Shown one piece after another: positions 43,539 to 52,264 of a stretch of DNA of 64,000 nt. Origin of the DNA: an uncultured Ruminiclostridium sp. (GTDB lineage Bacteria; Bacillota; Clostridia; Oscillospirales; Ruminococcaceae); the NCBI GenBank assembly GCA_934490165.1, contig CAKSTB010000016.1:1-64000 (forward strand). Direction: 5' to 3'. Every line of letters starts with the position of its first letter. The first letter of the stretch is position 1. A program made the translations under genes and the position numbers. A model generated the notes under the pieces. The model saw only the letters and a list, made by a program, of their open reading frames with translations, did no database searches and had not been told where the DNA came from.

Positions 43539-44312
43539 ATGAGCTTTTTTTGTAATTCATATCCGATAGTTGATAAAAAAGCGCTCGGCGAGGGTATATA
43601 TTCTTATACGCTGAAATGTCCCGAGGTCGCCGAAAACGCACACATCGGACAGTTTGTTCAGATAAAGGCTGAGGGCTATATGCTCCGCAGACCTATCTCT
43701 ATATGCTCAGTTGACAAGGAAAACGGCACAATGCGCCTTGTATTTGAAGTAAGGGGCAAGGGTACGGATAAGATATCCGAGCTCAACAAGGGTGATCTGA
43801 TGGACGTTATCGCTCCGCTCGGCAACGGCTTTACCGTTCCCGCAAAGAAGGGCGGCAGAGTTATAGTAGTAGGCGGCGGTATAGGTACACCCCCTCTGCT
43901 TGATATTGCAAAGCTGTACGGCGACAAGTGCACCGCTATCCTCGGTTTCAGAAGCTTTGACAAGATAATTCTCGACAAGGACTATGCCAAAGCAGGCGCA
44001 AGCGTTATAGTCTGCACTGATGACGGCAGTACAGGCATACACGGTACGATAGCTCAGCCGCTTGCCGATGAGCTTGCCAAGGGCGATGTTGCGGCGGTAT
44101 ACGCCTGCGGCCCTACTCCTATGCTGAAAGCGGTAGTTGCGGCGGCAAAGCAGGCAGGCGTATATTCTGAGGTTTCTCTTGAACAGCGTATGGGCTGCGG
44201 TGTCGGTGCGTGTGTTGTATGTGCCTGCACGGTTATCCGTGATGGAGAAGAGAAGGTCGTAAGAGTATGCAAGGACGGCCCTGTGTTCAGCGGTGAGGAG
44301 GTAGTATTATGA
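43539..44312 (+). CDS. pyrK: Dihydroorotate dehydrogenase electron-transfer subunit
   Basis: About 257 residues. FAD-binding (MLRRPISICSVD), NAD-binding (GGGIGTPPLLDIAK) and C-terminal 2Fe-2S cluster (MGCGVGACVVCAC followed by a later Cys in VRVCKDGPVF) parts are in the order known for PyrK. It passes electrons from PyrD to NAD+. The ATG at 43539 has GGAAAGG; 14 extra upstream codons would overlap the terminator. The last four bases overlap pyrD (ATGA), so the subunits are translationally coupled. Confidence 0.96.
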   Translation: MSFFCNSYPIVDKKALGEGIYSYTLKCPEVAENAHIGQFVQIKAEGYMLRRPISICSVDKENGTMRLVFEVRGKGTDKISELNKGDLMDVIAPLGNGFTVPAKKGGRVIVVGGGIGTPPLLDIAKLYGDKCTAILGFRSFDKIILDKDYAKAGASVIVCTDDGSTGIHGTIAQPLADELAKGDVAAVYACGPTPMLKAVVAAAKQAGVYSEVSLEQRMGCGVGACVVCACTVIRDGEEKVVRVCKDGPVFSGEEVVL

Positions 44313-45229
44313 GTTTCAAGCCCGATATTTCAGTAGATGTATGCGGTAAGCATTTTAAAAACCCTGTAATAGCCGCTTCCGGTGCTTACGGCTTCGGTGA
44401 GGATTATACCGACCTTTACCCGCTGTCGGCTCTCGGCGGTATTTCCTGCAAGGGTACGACTTTAAATAAGAAGGACGGCAACATTCCTCCGAGAATAGCG
44501 GAAACTCCCAGCGGAATATTAAACTCCGTAGGACTTCAGAACCCCGGTGTAGATAAGTTTATAAACTACTATCTGCCGCGGCTCAGAACGCAGGATACGG
44601 TGGTTATCGCTAATATCGCAGGTGCTGTGATCGATGATTATATTGCGGTTGCAGAGAAGCTTGACGCTACAGATGTCGATATGATAGAGCTTAACATTTC
44701 ATGTCCCAATGTAAAGCAGGGCGGCGCTACATGGGGCGTTACCTGCGAGGGTGCGGCAAGCGTTACAAGAGCGGTAAGAAAGGCTACAAAAAAGCCTGTG
44801 ATCGTAAAGCTTACTCCCAATGTTACCAACATTACCGAGATCGCAAAGGCAGTCGAGGCTGAGGGCGCTGACAGCGTTTCGCTGATAAACACTCTTCTCG
44901 GTATGAGAATTGATATCAGAACAAGACGACCCATCCTGCACAACAATGTCGGCGGACTTTCGGGTCCTGCGGTATTCCCTGTTGCGGTAAGAATGGTATG
45001 GCAGGTTTCAAATGCGGTCAAGATCCCGGTAATCGGTATGGGCGGTATAGCAACAGCCGAGGACGCTATCGAGATGATGATGGCAGGCGCATCTGCTGTA
45101 CAGATGGGTACGGCTATCTTCAATGACCCGTATGCACCGATAAAGGTATGCGAGGGTATGGAAAAGTTCCTTGCCGAGCAAAAAATTGAGAAGATAAGCG
45201 ATATCGTAGGCACGGTCAAGCCGTGGTAA
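44309..45229 (+). CDS. pyrD: Dihydroorotate dehydrogenase B, catalytic subunit
   Basis: A 306-residue class 1B enzyme, an FMN-containing TIM barrel oxidising dihydroorotate to orotate. The catalytic base is the Cys in NISCPNVKQGG. NPVIAASGAYGFGED, SVGLQNPG, INTLLGM, VGGLSGPA and IGMGGI are standard FMN and substrate motifs. The presence of pyrK confirms the NAD-dependent 1B type. It is the last gene of the operon, followed by a long hairpin. Confidence 0.97.
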   Translation: MSFKPDISVDVCGKHFKNPVIAASGAYGFGEDYTDLYPLSALGGISCKGTTLNKKDGNIPPRIAETPSGILNSVGLQNPGVDKFINYYLPRLRTQDTVVIANIAGAVIDDYIAVAEKLDATDVDMIELNISCPNVKQGGATWGVTCEGAASVTRAVRKATKKPVIVKLTPNVTNITEIAKAVEAEGADSVSLINTLLGMRIDIRTRRPILHNNVGGLSGPAVFPVAVRMVWQVSNAVKIPVIGMGGIATAEDAIEMMMAGASAVQMGTAIFNDPYAPIKVCEGMEKFLAEQKIEKISDIVGTVKPW

Positions 45230-45255
45230 TAAGCTTCACTGAATAAGACAAACAG

Positions 45256-45295
45256 CAATGCCCTCACAGGTTTCGTTCCTGCGAGGGCATTTCAG
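45256..45295. terminator. Bidirectional terminator between pyrD and the GT2 gene
   Basis: AATGCCCTCACAGG and CCTGCGAGGGCATT form a 14-position stem with one mismatch, between the two convergent stop codons. Confidence 0.82.
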
Positions 45296-46255
45296 TTATT
45301 CCTTATTTATAAACTTATCTATGATGTACTTAGGTCTTGCCTTGACCTCGGTATAGATCTTTCCGATATATTCTCCGACAATTCCGAGCGCCATTATCTG
45401 TAGACCGCTTAAAAACCATATTGAGCACATAAGCGAGCTCCAGCCTGCTTCTGTGTTGCCAAGACAGGTCTGCACTATCGTGTAGATTATCATACCGATA
45501 CTGATAAGGAATACAAGGAAGCCTACCACCGTAACAAGCCTTATCGGCTTTACCGAGAAGCTTGTGATACCGTCAAACGCAAACGCAAGCATCTTTTTCA
45601 GCGGGTACTTTGATTCGCCCGCAAAGCGTTCACTGCGCTCATAATATACAATATCGCTCTTGAAGCCTATCTGCTTTACTATACCTCTGAGGAACAGGTT
45701 GACCTCCTTGAACTGCGACAGCGCTTCAAGTGCGCGCTTTGATATAAGTCTGTAGTCGGCGTGGTTATCGATAATGTCAACACCGAGCAATCTCATAAGC
45801 TTGTAGAACATACCGGCAGTTCCGCGCTTGAATGCGGTGTCGGTCTTTCTTGAAGAACGCACACCGTATACTATGTCACAGCCGTCATGATATTTGTCTA
45901 CAAACTGATCGACAACGTTTATATCGTCCTGTAGGTCTGCGTCCATTGATATGGATATATCCGCAAGCTCCTTTGCCGTCATAAGCCCGGCAAGAAGTGC
46001 ATTCTGATGTCCCTTGTTACGGGATAGCTTAAGCCCGGAGAACAGATCGTCACTGCCGTGGAGCTCCTCAATTATCTCCCATGTCTTGTCCTTACTGCCG
46101 TCATCTACAAACAGCACACGGCTCTTGTCGGATATCTTTTTATCGTTTATAAGAGTCGTCATCTTTTCTTTAAGTCGCTTTGACGTTTCGTGAAGCACCG
46201 CTTCTTCATTATAACAGGGTACTACAATGTAGAGTATGTCGTTGTATTCGGTCAT
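45296..46255 (-). CDS. Family 2 glycosyltransferase (GtrB/DPM1-like)
   Basis: The protein has 319 residues. The GT-A domain has VPCYNEEAVL, FVDDGSKD and SMDADLQDD as the metal/nucleotide Asp motif. Two C-terminal membrane helices (LVTVVGFLVFLISIGMIIY, SLMCSIWFLSGLQIMALGIV) give the GtrB/polyprenyl-phosphate-sugar synthase layout. It probably loads a sugar from a nucleotide donor onto undecaprenyl phosphate for wall or surface-polymer glycosylation. AAAGGAAT precedes the ATG. It is a single gene downstream of glnN on the same strand, separated by a terminator. Confidence 0.92.
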   Translation of the reverse strand: MTEYNDILYIVVPCYNEEAVLHETSKRLKEKMTTLINDKKISDKSRVLFVDDGSKDKTWEIIEELHGSDDLFSGLKLSRNKGHQNALLAGLMTAKELADISISMDADLQDDINVVDQFVDKYHDGCDIVYGVRSSRKTDTAFKRGTAGMFYKLMRLLGVDIIDNHADYRLISKRALEALSQFKEVNLFLRGIVKQIGFKSDIVYYERSERFAGESKYPLKKMLAFAFDGITSFSVKPIRLVTVVGFLVFLISIGMIIYTIVQTCLGNTEAGWSSLMCSIWFLSGLQIMALGIVGEYIGKIYTEVKARPKYIIDKFINKE

Positions 46256-46390
46256 TTTCTAAAATTCCTTTCATAGCTTTAGTAATTCCGACTGTTACAG
46301 TATACCCCATTTTTATCGATTTGTAAAGCGGATAATGTGAAAATATGACGAAAAATCGGTAAATATAGTTATTATAGATAAAGATTTTAC

Positions 46391-46430
46391 AAAAAAGAAA
46401 AGCGGCTATGACACCAAAGTGCCATAGCCA
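46391..46430 (-). terminator. Terminator of glnN
   Basis: On the minus strand GGCTATGGCAC-TTTG-GTGTCATAGCC is followed by CTTTTCTTTTTT. Confidence 0.85.
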
Positions 46431-46502
46431 TAGGAAAAGGGTGCAGATTATCTTAAAGGGTGAAAACCCCTCTAAGCCGTTTTATAAAACGTATCTCTAT
46501 AA

Positions 46503-48599
46503 TTATACGTTGAACAGGAGCTCTTCGTATGTGGGGAAGGGCCAGTACTTTTCACCGACGATAGTTTCAAGCTCATCTGCAACAGCACGCAGGCTCTGCA
46601 TTGTAGCAAATACTTCATCGTGGTAGCACTTAGCAGCTTCGTAAGCATCGGAGATGCCCTGAGCCTTTACAATCACGCTGTCAAGCTCTGCGATCTTAGC
46701 GTTGAGGTTTTCAGCCAGAGAGTCGATCTTGTTAGCGATAGACTGCTCAAGGTTGTATGCAACGCCTGCGTTCTTCTTCGACAGAAGTACATCGCAAACC
46801 TGCTTCTCGTAAGCCATAACTGCGGGGAGAATTTCCTTTGTAGCCATCTCAGCTGTTGTAAGAGCCTCGATGTTGATCGTCTTGCTGTAGTTTTCAAGCA
46901 GTATCTCTGTTCTTGAGTGCATCTCAACTTCTGAGAATACCTTGTGCTTTGTAAATACCTTGATATTTTTCTCGTCAAGGAAGTGGGGAAGTGCGTCTAC
47001 TGTAGACTTAAGCTCAGGCAGACCTCTTACCTCTGTAGCTTCCTTTACCCAAGCGGCATCGTAACCGTTGCCGTTGAATATTACTCTGCTGTGCTCCTTT
47101 ATTGTCTTTACGAGCAGTTCCTTAAGAGCCTTCTTGAAGTCGTCAGCCTTTTCGAGCTCATCTGCGAACTGTTCAAGCTCTTCTGCTACGATCGTGTTAA
47201 GTACTATGTTAGGACCGGAAATGTTGAGTGAAGAACCAACACTTCTGAACTCAAACTTGTTACCTGTGAATGCGAACGGTGATGTTCTGTTTCTGTCTGT
47301 TGTATCCTTAGGGAACTTAGGCAGTGAGGTTACGCCGATATCAAACTGTGCGTGCTTTGACTCAACATTTGTACCTGCAACAAGTGCATTGATAACATCG
47401 TTCAGCTCTTCGCCGAGGAAGATTGAGATGATTGCGGGAGGTGCTTCGTTAGCGCCAAGTCTGTGGTCGTTGCCGGCTGTAGCTACTGAAAGTCTGAGCA
47501 GATCTGCATATTCGTCAACACCTTTGATGATAGCTGCAAGGAATGTTAAGAACTGTGCGTTCTCCATAGGAGAATCACCGGGGTTCAGCAGGTTCTGACC
47601 GTCATCTGTTGACAGCGCCCAGTTATCGTGCTTACCTGAACCGTTAACGCCTGCGAAAGGCTTTTCGTGCAGTAAGCATACCATATCGTGCTCAAGTGCG
47701 ACCTTCTTCATCATTTCCATCATCAGCTGGTTGTGGTCAGCCGCGAGGTTAGCAGACTCGAAGATAGGTGCACATTCGTGCTGTGCGGGAGCGACCTCGT
47801 TATGCTTTGTCTTTGAAGAAACGCCGAGAGCCCAGAGGTGCTTGTCGAGATCCTTCATATAGTCGCTTACTCTCTGCTTGATTACGCCGAAGTAGTGATC
47901 TTCAAGCTCCTGACCCTTTACGGGAGCTGCGCCGAAAAGTGTTCTGCCGGTGAAGATAAGGTCTTTTCTCTTGTCGTATGTCTTCTTGTCAACGAGGAAG
48001 TATTCCTGTTCTGCGCCGACTGTAGCAACAACGCTCTTTGCTGTTGTGTTGCCGAAGAGCTTTAATATTCTTAATGCCTGCTTTGATACAGCATCCATTG
48101 ACTTTAAAAGAGGTGTCTTTTTGTCAAGCGCTTCGCCTGAGTATGAGAAGAATGCTGTGGGGATATATAATGTGTTATCCTTGATAAATGCGTATGATGT
48201 AGGGTCCCACGCTGTGTAGCCTCTTGCCTCGAATGTAGCACGCAGACCGCCTGAGGGGAACGATGATGCATCAGGTTCACCCTTGATAAGCTCCTTGCCC
48301 GAGAACTCCATGATAACTGTACCGTCGCCTACAGGCGAAATGAAGCTGTCGTGCTTCTCAGCTGTGATACCTGTCATAGGCTGGAACCAGTGGGTGTAGT
48401 GTGTTGCACCCTTTTCTACTGCCCAGTCCTTCATTGTGCTTGCAACTACTTCGGCAACGGGAAGTGTAAGCTCTGCATTACCGTGCATTACCTTCATCAG
48501 CTCTTTGAATATCGCCTTGGGCAGTCTTGCCTTCATTACTGCCTCGTTGAATACGTCCGAGCCGAACAGCTCCGTTACATCATAAGTTTTTTCTGCCAT
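46503..48599 (-). CDS. glnN: Glutamine synthetase, type III
   Basis: A protein of about 698 residues, the length of GSIII rather than the 450 of GSI. It makes glutamine from glutamate, ammonia and ATP and forms dodecamers. Type III marks are the N-terminal [17 protein letters not shown], the GSIII region [11 protein letters not shown], the [17 protein letters not shown] part, [16 protein letters not shown] and [23 protein letters not shown] precedes the ATG at 48599; the longer frame would cross the leader hairpin and promoter. The leader has a terminator-like hairpin, so regulation by attenuation is likely. Confidence 0.97.
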   Translation of the reverse strand: MAEKTYDVTELFGSDVFNEAVMKARLPKAIFKELMKVMHGNAELTLPVAEVVASTMKDWAVEKGATHYTHWFQPMTGITAEKHDSFISPVGDGTVIMEFSGKELIKGEPDASSFPSGGLRATFEARGYTAWDPTSYAFIKDNTLYIPTAFFSYSGEALDKKTPLLKSMDAVSKQALRILKLFGNTTAKSVVATVGAEQEYFLVDKKTYDKRKDLIFTGRTLFGAAPVKGQELEDHYFGVIKQRVSDYMKDLDKHLWALGVSSKTKHNEVAPAQHECAPIFESANLAADHNQLMMEMMKKVALEHDMVCLLHEKPFAGVNGSGKHDNWALSTDDGQNLLNPGDSPMENAQFLTFLAAIIKGVDEYADLLRLSVATAGNDHRLGANEAPPAIISIFLGEELNDVINALVAGTNVESKHAQFDIGVTSLPKFPKDTTDRNRTSPFAFTGNKFEFRSVGSSLNISGPNIVLNTIVAEELEQFADELEKADDFKKALKELLVKTIKEHSRVIFNGNGYDAAWVKEATEVRGLPELKSTVDALPHFLDEKNIKVFTKHKVFSEVEMHSRTEILLENYSKTINIEALTTAEMATKEILPAVMAYEKQVCDVLLSKKNAGVAYNLEQSIANKIDSLAENLNAKIAELDSVIVKAQGISDAYEAAKCYHDEVFATMQSLRAVADELETIVGEKYWPFPTYEELLFNV

Positions 48600-48636
48600 T
48601 TTCCTTTTCCTCCTACTTTCGTTTAAATGTTCTTTG

Positions 48637-48675
48637 AAAAATAAGAAAAGGACGCTTTGATCCCTCAAAACGTCC
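48637..48675 (-). promoter_or_regulatory. Attenuator-like terminator in the glnN leader
   Basis: On the minus strand GGACGTTTTG and CAAAGCGTCC (one G-U) form a 10-base stem with hexaloop AGGGAT, then TTTTCTTATTTTT. It starts about 15 bases after the predicted transcription start and ends about 40 bases before the start codon. The loop has A at position 1 and G at position 4, the pattern bound by ANTAR antiterminators. Confidence 0.65.
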
Positions 48676-48696
48676 TCGTTTCTGATTACAGTTATT

Positions 48697-48725
48697 ATAA
48701 TACACCATATCGGCTGATTTGTCAA
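48697..48725 (-). promoter_or_regulatory. Promoter of glnN
   Basis: On the minus strand, TTGACA (48720-48725), 17 bases, TATTAT (48697-48702). Upstream lie three TGCACA/TGTGCA motifs (about 48735, 48758 and 48777), two of them forming an inverted pair TTGCACA-TGTGCAA. Confidence 0.75.
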
Positions 48726-48816
48726 TAGGTCATTTTGCACAAATTTTGAAAGTTTGTCTGTGCAATAATTCAAAAATGCACAAAATCTATTGAAAAAGCG
48801 TCAATTTCTGCAAGTC

Positions 48817-49764
48817 TTACAGCTCAATCTTGCCGTAAAGTGTTGCGTTTCTTTCAGCTTCAACAGCTTCCTTAGAAAATTCGCCTGCATCTGCATTTGT
48901 TGTTGTATCAGCAGCTGTCTGTGAGCGCTTGTACTCTCTTTCAAACGATGTTGAAAATCCTGTACTCTGCTTGTACGAGCGGTTGCCGCCGTTACCGTTT
49001 CTTCTTCCGCCGCCTCTGCGGTCGTTTCTTCTGTTGTTATCTCTGTGGGGCTGAGAAGCCGAGATAACTACCTTTCTGTAAGGCTCTTCGCCGATAGAGT
49101 TGCTGTATACGCCCTCAATCTCAGCTACCTTGCTGTGGATTATACGGCGCTCATAAGGATTCATAGGTTCAAGAGTAATGCGTCTGCCCTGACGGAGTAC
49201 CTTGTTGGCTGTACGCTCTGCAAGTGCCTTGAGAGTTTCCTCTCTCTTATCCCTGTAGCCGTTGCAGTCAACCGTGATACGGCAGTAAGGCTCATCGTGG
49301 CGGTTGCTTGCAAGGATAGCAAGATACTGTAAGGAGTCGAGTGTTTCGCCTCTTCTGCCGATAACGATACCGAGCTTTTCACCGACAATATCAAGAATTG
49401 TTATGTCTTCCTTTTCGATGATGTTTACCTTGAAGTCCTCAACACCGAGTGCTGTCAGTACCTTTTCAAGATAAGCGGCAGCCATAGCTACCTTTTCTGT
49501 ATGATCTGCATCCTTTGCTGCGGGAGCAGCTGTTGCTTCCTGAGCTACAGGCTCTGCCGTAACTGCTGCGGGAGCTTCTTCTTCAGCAGCTATTTCATAT
49601 TCTGCCTCTATCTTGTAATCGCCCTTCTTGCCGAAAAGCTTTTTAACGGGTTCTTCGACAACTGTTATCTTTATATCGGCTTCGTTTACGCCGAGCTCCT
49701 TTATTTCAGAAATTGCAAGCGCCTTGAGTTCGTCAAGCGACTTACCTGTATATATCTTTTTCAT
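48817..49764 (-). CDS. jag: Jag/KhpB RNA-binding protein
   Basis: The protein has 315 residues. It has an N-terminal Jag_N domain (KKIYTGKSLDELKALAISEIKELGV, given here as its first motif KSLDELKALA), an Ala/Pro/Glu-rich linker, a KH domain (GIVIGRRGETLDSLQYLAIL), an R3H domain (RRITLEPMNPYERRIIHSKV) and an Arg/Gly/Asn-rich tail (RRNDRRGGGRRNGNGGN) not found in all homologues. It binds RNA with KhpA and affects cell division and envelope growth. It is the last gene of the rpmH-rnpA-yidD-yidC-jag cluster, 18 bases after yidC. Confidence 0.95.
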   Translation of the reverse strand: MKKIYTGKSLDELKALAISEIKELGVNEADIKITVVEEPVKKLFGKKGDYKIEAEYEIAAEEEAPAAVTAEPVAQEATAAPAAKDADHTEKVAMAAAYLEKVLTALGVEDFKVNIIEKEDITILDIVGEKLGIVIGRRGETLDSLQYLAILASNRHDEPYCRITVDCNGYRDKREETLKALAERTANKVLRQGRRITLEPMNPYERRIIHSKVAEIEGVYSNSIGEEPYRKVVISASQPHRDNNRRNDRRGGGRRNGNGGNRSYKQSTGFSTSFEREYKRSQTAADTTTNADAGEFSKEAVEAERNATLYGKIEL

Positions 49765-49782
49765 AAGTCTGTCCTTCCGCGA

Positions 49783-51162
49783 TCAATCGTCGTCTTCTTC
49801 GTGATATTCTTCGCCGTACTTCTCGGCATCGGCTTTTCTTGCCGCCGCGAGCTTACGTCTGTTTATTTCCTTCTGTGAAAGAGTTTCTGTCTTTGTGACA
49901 GTCTTTTCTTCGCCGCTCTCGGCATCGGTCACTACAGCTGTAGTTGTTACCTGTCTGTCCTTGAGCTTTCTTTCTTTCATCTTCTGCTCAGCCTCGGCTC
50001 TCAGCTTTTCGGGACTGTAAAGCTTCTGGAGAACTATAGTCTGTACTATGCCGAGCGCATAGTTGATACCCCAGTAGAAACCTACGCCTGCGGGAACGCT
50101 GAAAGAGATCCACAGTGAGAATAAAGGCATGATATAAAGCATTACCTTCATACCCGCGCCGCCTGCGTTAGCCATTTCGGGGTTGTTCTTCTTGCTGTAG
50201 TACTGCGAAAGTACTGTCTGAACAAGAGAAAGGATAAATGCGAATATAGGTATGATTATCAGCGGTTCAAATGCGAGCTTGGGTGTAGAACCGAAGTTCA
50301 GACCGCAGAACATCATATTCTTTGAGAGCGTAGCCAGTCTGTCCTTTACGTCATCTGAGAGCATCGAGCTTTCTGTGAATGTATCGGGATACTGCTCGTA
50401 TACCTGAAGAGCGAGAAGCTCCTTCTGCATACCCTTATACTTGCCGGCTACAGCCGCAAGTCTGCTCTTTGTTTCGGCTGTAAGTCTTGACTTGTCGCCT
50501 GTTATATCGGCATACTGCTCCGTTGTGAACGAGCCGTATGTTTCTCTGTCTGTCTTGCTGATTTTCTCAGGGTCTTTGTCAGAGTAGTTGTTCTTGTAGT
50601 TCTCATCGTCCTTGAACTCGTGCGTCAGCTGTGCGCTGTTGTTGGACTCGGAGATAAACATAGCGTCGGTTTCGCCGTTCTTGTACTTTAAAATAAGCTC
50701 AGCGTCCTGCTTGTTGTACTCATTAAGGAAGATCTTTGCGTATTCTGTTTGTTCAGCAACCGAGATAGTGCTTGTGATATCTGTCGAGCTTAAGTGCTCC
50801 ATATGTGTCATGGGCTTGTAAACAACGTCAATGACACCGAACAGAATTATCATCGTCAGAACGAGAGGTCCGCAGCCGCCGGCGGGGTTGTATCCCTGTG
50901 CCTGGAGCTTCTGCATCTCTTCTGTCTGCTTTTCACGGTTGTTGCGGTATTTCTGCTGTATCTCCTTTACCTTGGGAGCGAACAGCTGTGAAAAAGCCAT
51001 ATTCTTCTGCTGCTTTATCTGGAGCGGCAGCATTGCAAGCTTGACTATAATAGTGAATATCAGTATTGCCCAACCGAAGTTCTGTAAAAGAAGATAAATA
51101 GGCCACATGATGTAGCCGAGAGGCGTACCGATTATGGTGTATAAGAAATCTATGGAAATCAC
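49783..51162 (-). CDS. yidC: YidC/Oxa1/SpoIIIJ membrane insertase
   Basis: The protein has 459 residues, longer than most Gram-positive YidC because about 170 residues separate the first two helices from the rest. The core helices are visible (FGWAILIFTIIVKLAMLPLQIKQQ, split; GGCGPLVLTMIILFGVIDVVY; PLFSLWISFSVPAGVGFYWGINYALGIVQT), plus a Lys/Arg-rich C terminus that binds ribosomes. It inserts proteins into the membrane and, in spore formers, supports sporulation. The start is odd: GTG at 51162 directly abuts GGAGG. An ATA nine bases downstream would be better spaced. No lipoprotein Cys is seen. Confidence 0.92.
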   Translation of the reverse strand: MISIDFLYTIIGTPLGYIMWPIYLLLQNFGWAILIFTIIVKLAMLPLQIKQQKNMAFSQLFAPKVKEIQQKYRNNREKQTEEMQKLQAQGYNPAGGCGPLVLTMIILFGVIDVVYKPMTHMEHLSSTDITSTISVAEQTEYAKIFLNEYNKQDAELILKYKNGETDAMFISESNNSAQLTHEFKDDENYKNNYSDKDPEKISKTDRETYGSFTTEQYADITGDKSRLTAETKSRLAAVAGKYKGMQKELLALQVYEQYPDTFTESSMLSDDVKDRLATLSKNMMFCGLNFGSTPKLAFEPLIIIPIFAFILSLVQTVLSQYYSKKNNPEMANAGGAGMKVMLYIMPLFSLWISFSVPAGVGFYWGINYALGIVQTIVLQKLYSPEKLRAEAEQKMKERKLKDRQVTTTAVVTDAESGEEKTVTKTETLSQKEINRRKLAAARKADAEKYGEEYHEEDDD

Positions 51163-51183
51163 CCTCCGTTAGTAGTGCCGATA

Positions 51184-51426
51184 TTACGGCTTAGTCCTTT
51201 TGAAAAAATAAAAATGTTCGGGTACATAATCATAGCCGCCCTCGGAAAAAGGGTTGCATCTGATAATTCTCCGTATAGCCAAATAGCTGCCCTTTACCGC
51301 ACCGAAGCGGCGGAGTGCGATCATCGCATATTCCGAACAGCTCGGAGTAAAGCGGCAACAACGAGGCAGCCATTTTGAAAAAGTCATTCTGTATATCTTT
51401 ACGAAAAATAAAAGTACATATTTCAT
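51184..51426 (-). CDS. yidD: Membrane protein insertion efficiency factor YidD
   Basis: An 80-residue member of the YidD/DUF37 family (FSKWLPRCCRFTPSCSEYAMIALRRFGAVKGSYLAIRRIIRCNPFSEGGYDYVP, key motifs CRFTPSCSEYA and CNPFSEGGYD). It helps YidC insert proteins. The start overlaps the rnpA stop by four bases (ATGA), so the pair is translationally coupled. Confidence 0.95.
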   Translation of the reverse strand: MKYVLLFFVKIYRMTFSKWLPRCCRFTPSCSEYAMIALRRFGAVKGSYLAIRRIIRCNPFSEGGYDYVPEHFYFFKRTKP

Positions 51427-51818
51427 TTTATTTTTTGGATTTCCGCAGGAGCTTTATTTTCCTGCGCGGCATACCTTTTAAGCAGTTTGTTTTCCATCTG
51501 CCTGTATACCTGTGTTGATTTCATAGCAGGAGTCTTTGCTCTTGCCACGAAAATAAAGTCGTATCTTTTTTGCGTTTTTTCGCGGAGCAGGGGGTCAATA
51601 AGGCGGAACGCTTCTCTGATGACTCTTCTGGCACGGCTGCGCTTTACTGCGTTGCCGACCTTCTTACCTGTAACGATCCCTATGCGGTTTACCCGCCTCT
51701 TGCTTTCCCTTGTGTAGCATACGAATGCATCGGTAACAATACTGTCGCCTTTTCTGAACAGAAATTTGAACTCCCTGTCCTTTTTTATGCAGACGTATCT
51801 CTTTGCGTACTCATTCAT
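51423..51818 (-). CDS. rnpA: Ribonuclease P protein component
   Basis: A 131-residue RnpA with the RNR-like motif KVGNAVKRSRARRVIREAFR near residues 50-70 and the N-terminal EFKFLFRKG. It binds RNase P RNA to mature tRNA 5' ends. It starts eight bases after rpmH and lies in the usual order rpmH-rnpA-yidD-yidC. The ribosome site is weak, so coupling to rpmH is likely. Confidence 0.95.
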   Translation of the reverse strand: MNEYAKRYVCIKKDREFKFLFRKGDSIVTDAFVCYTRESKRRVNRIGIVTGKKVGNAVKRSRARRVIREAFRLIDPLLREKTQKRYDFIFVARAKTPAMKSTQVYRQMENKLLKRYAAQENKAPAEIQKIK

Positions 51819-51826
51819 TGACTGAA

Positions 51827-51961
51827 TCAGTAGCTTAAGTGCTTTCTGCCCTTTGCACGTCTTCTTGCAAGAACCTTACGTCCGTTTCTTGTAGACATTC
51901 TTTTTCTGAAACCGTGTTCTTTCTGTCTCTGGAGCTTCTTAGGCTGGTATGTTCTTTTCAT
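51827..51961 (-). CDS. rpmH: Ribosomal protein L34
   Basis: Reading the minus strand from 51961 gives a 44-residue, highly basic protein ([20 protein letters not shown]... ending [11 protein letters not shown]), an exact L34-type sequence and length. AGGAGGAAG precedes the ATG. It heads the rnpA-yidD-yidC-jag cluster. In most Firmicutes dnaA lies divergently upstream, but here a glycosidase gene is found instead. Confidence 0.97.
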   Translation of the reverse strand: MKRTYQPKKLQRQKEHGFRKRMSTRNGRKVLARRRAKGRKHLSY

Positions 51962-52026
51962 TTCTTTCTTCCTCCTGTTAATACTTGACACCGATATGTG
52001 TCTGTCTTGCGCCTATGCAATTTAAT

Positions 52027-52055
52027 ATTATACCTTAATCGTCCGCTGATGTCAA
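52027..52055 (-). promoter_or_regulatory. Consensus promoter of the rpmH cluster
   Basis: On the minus strand, TTGACA (52050-52055), 17 bases, TATAAT (52027-52032): perfect consensus. The leader has a small hairpin GACAC-6-GTGTC. Confidence 0.88.
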
Positions 52056-52139
52056 GACATATTTTTAAATTTGTCCGTTTTACTTGCGGCAACGCAGACG
52101 ATTTTCGTAAAACAGGCAAGAGGCAGACAAAACATCGGC

Positions 52140-52157
52140 TGCATAACGTGTTATGCA
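52140..52157. promoter_or_regulatory. 18-base palindrome TGCATAAC-GT-GTTATGCA
   Basis: Perfect 8-base arms, 31 bases upstream of the -35 box of the GH5 lipoprotein gene and between divergent promoters. It is a likely transcription-factor site of unknown owner. Confidence 0.6.
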
Positions 52158-52187
52158 TAAAAAACATATCCGATCCATTAGTTGAGA

Positions 52188-52216
52188 TTGACTTTTGAAA
52201 CAATGTATAGTATAAT
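52188..52216 (+). promoter_or_regulatory. Promoter of the GH5 lipoprotein gene
   Basis: TTGACT (52188-52193), 17 bases, TATAAT (52211-52216). Confidence 0.82.
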
Positions 52217-52264
52217 ATTTACGTTTTTTGAAGTCAACAAAGATCATGCGGAAAGGAAATGGCA

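Noticed and set aside
44638..45267. 209-residue open frame on the minus strand
   Set aside because: Shadow of pyrD; composition typical of reverse-strand coding.
51962..52264. Possible replication origin next to rpmH
   Set aside because: No DnaA-box cluster (TTATnCACA) and no dnaA or dnaN gene nearby.
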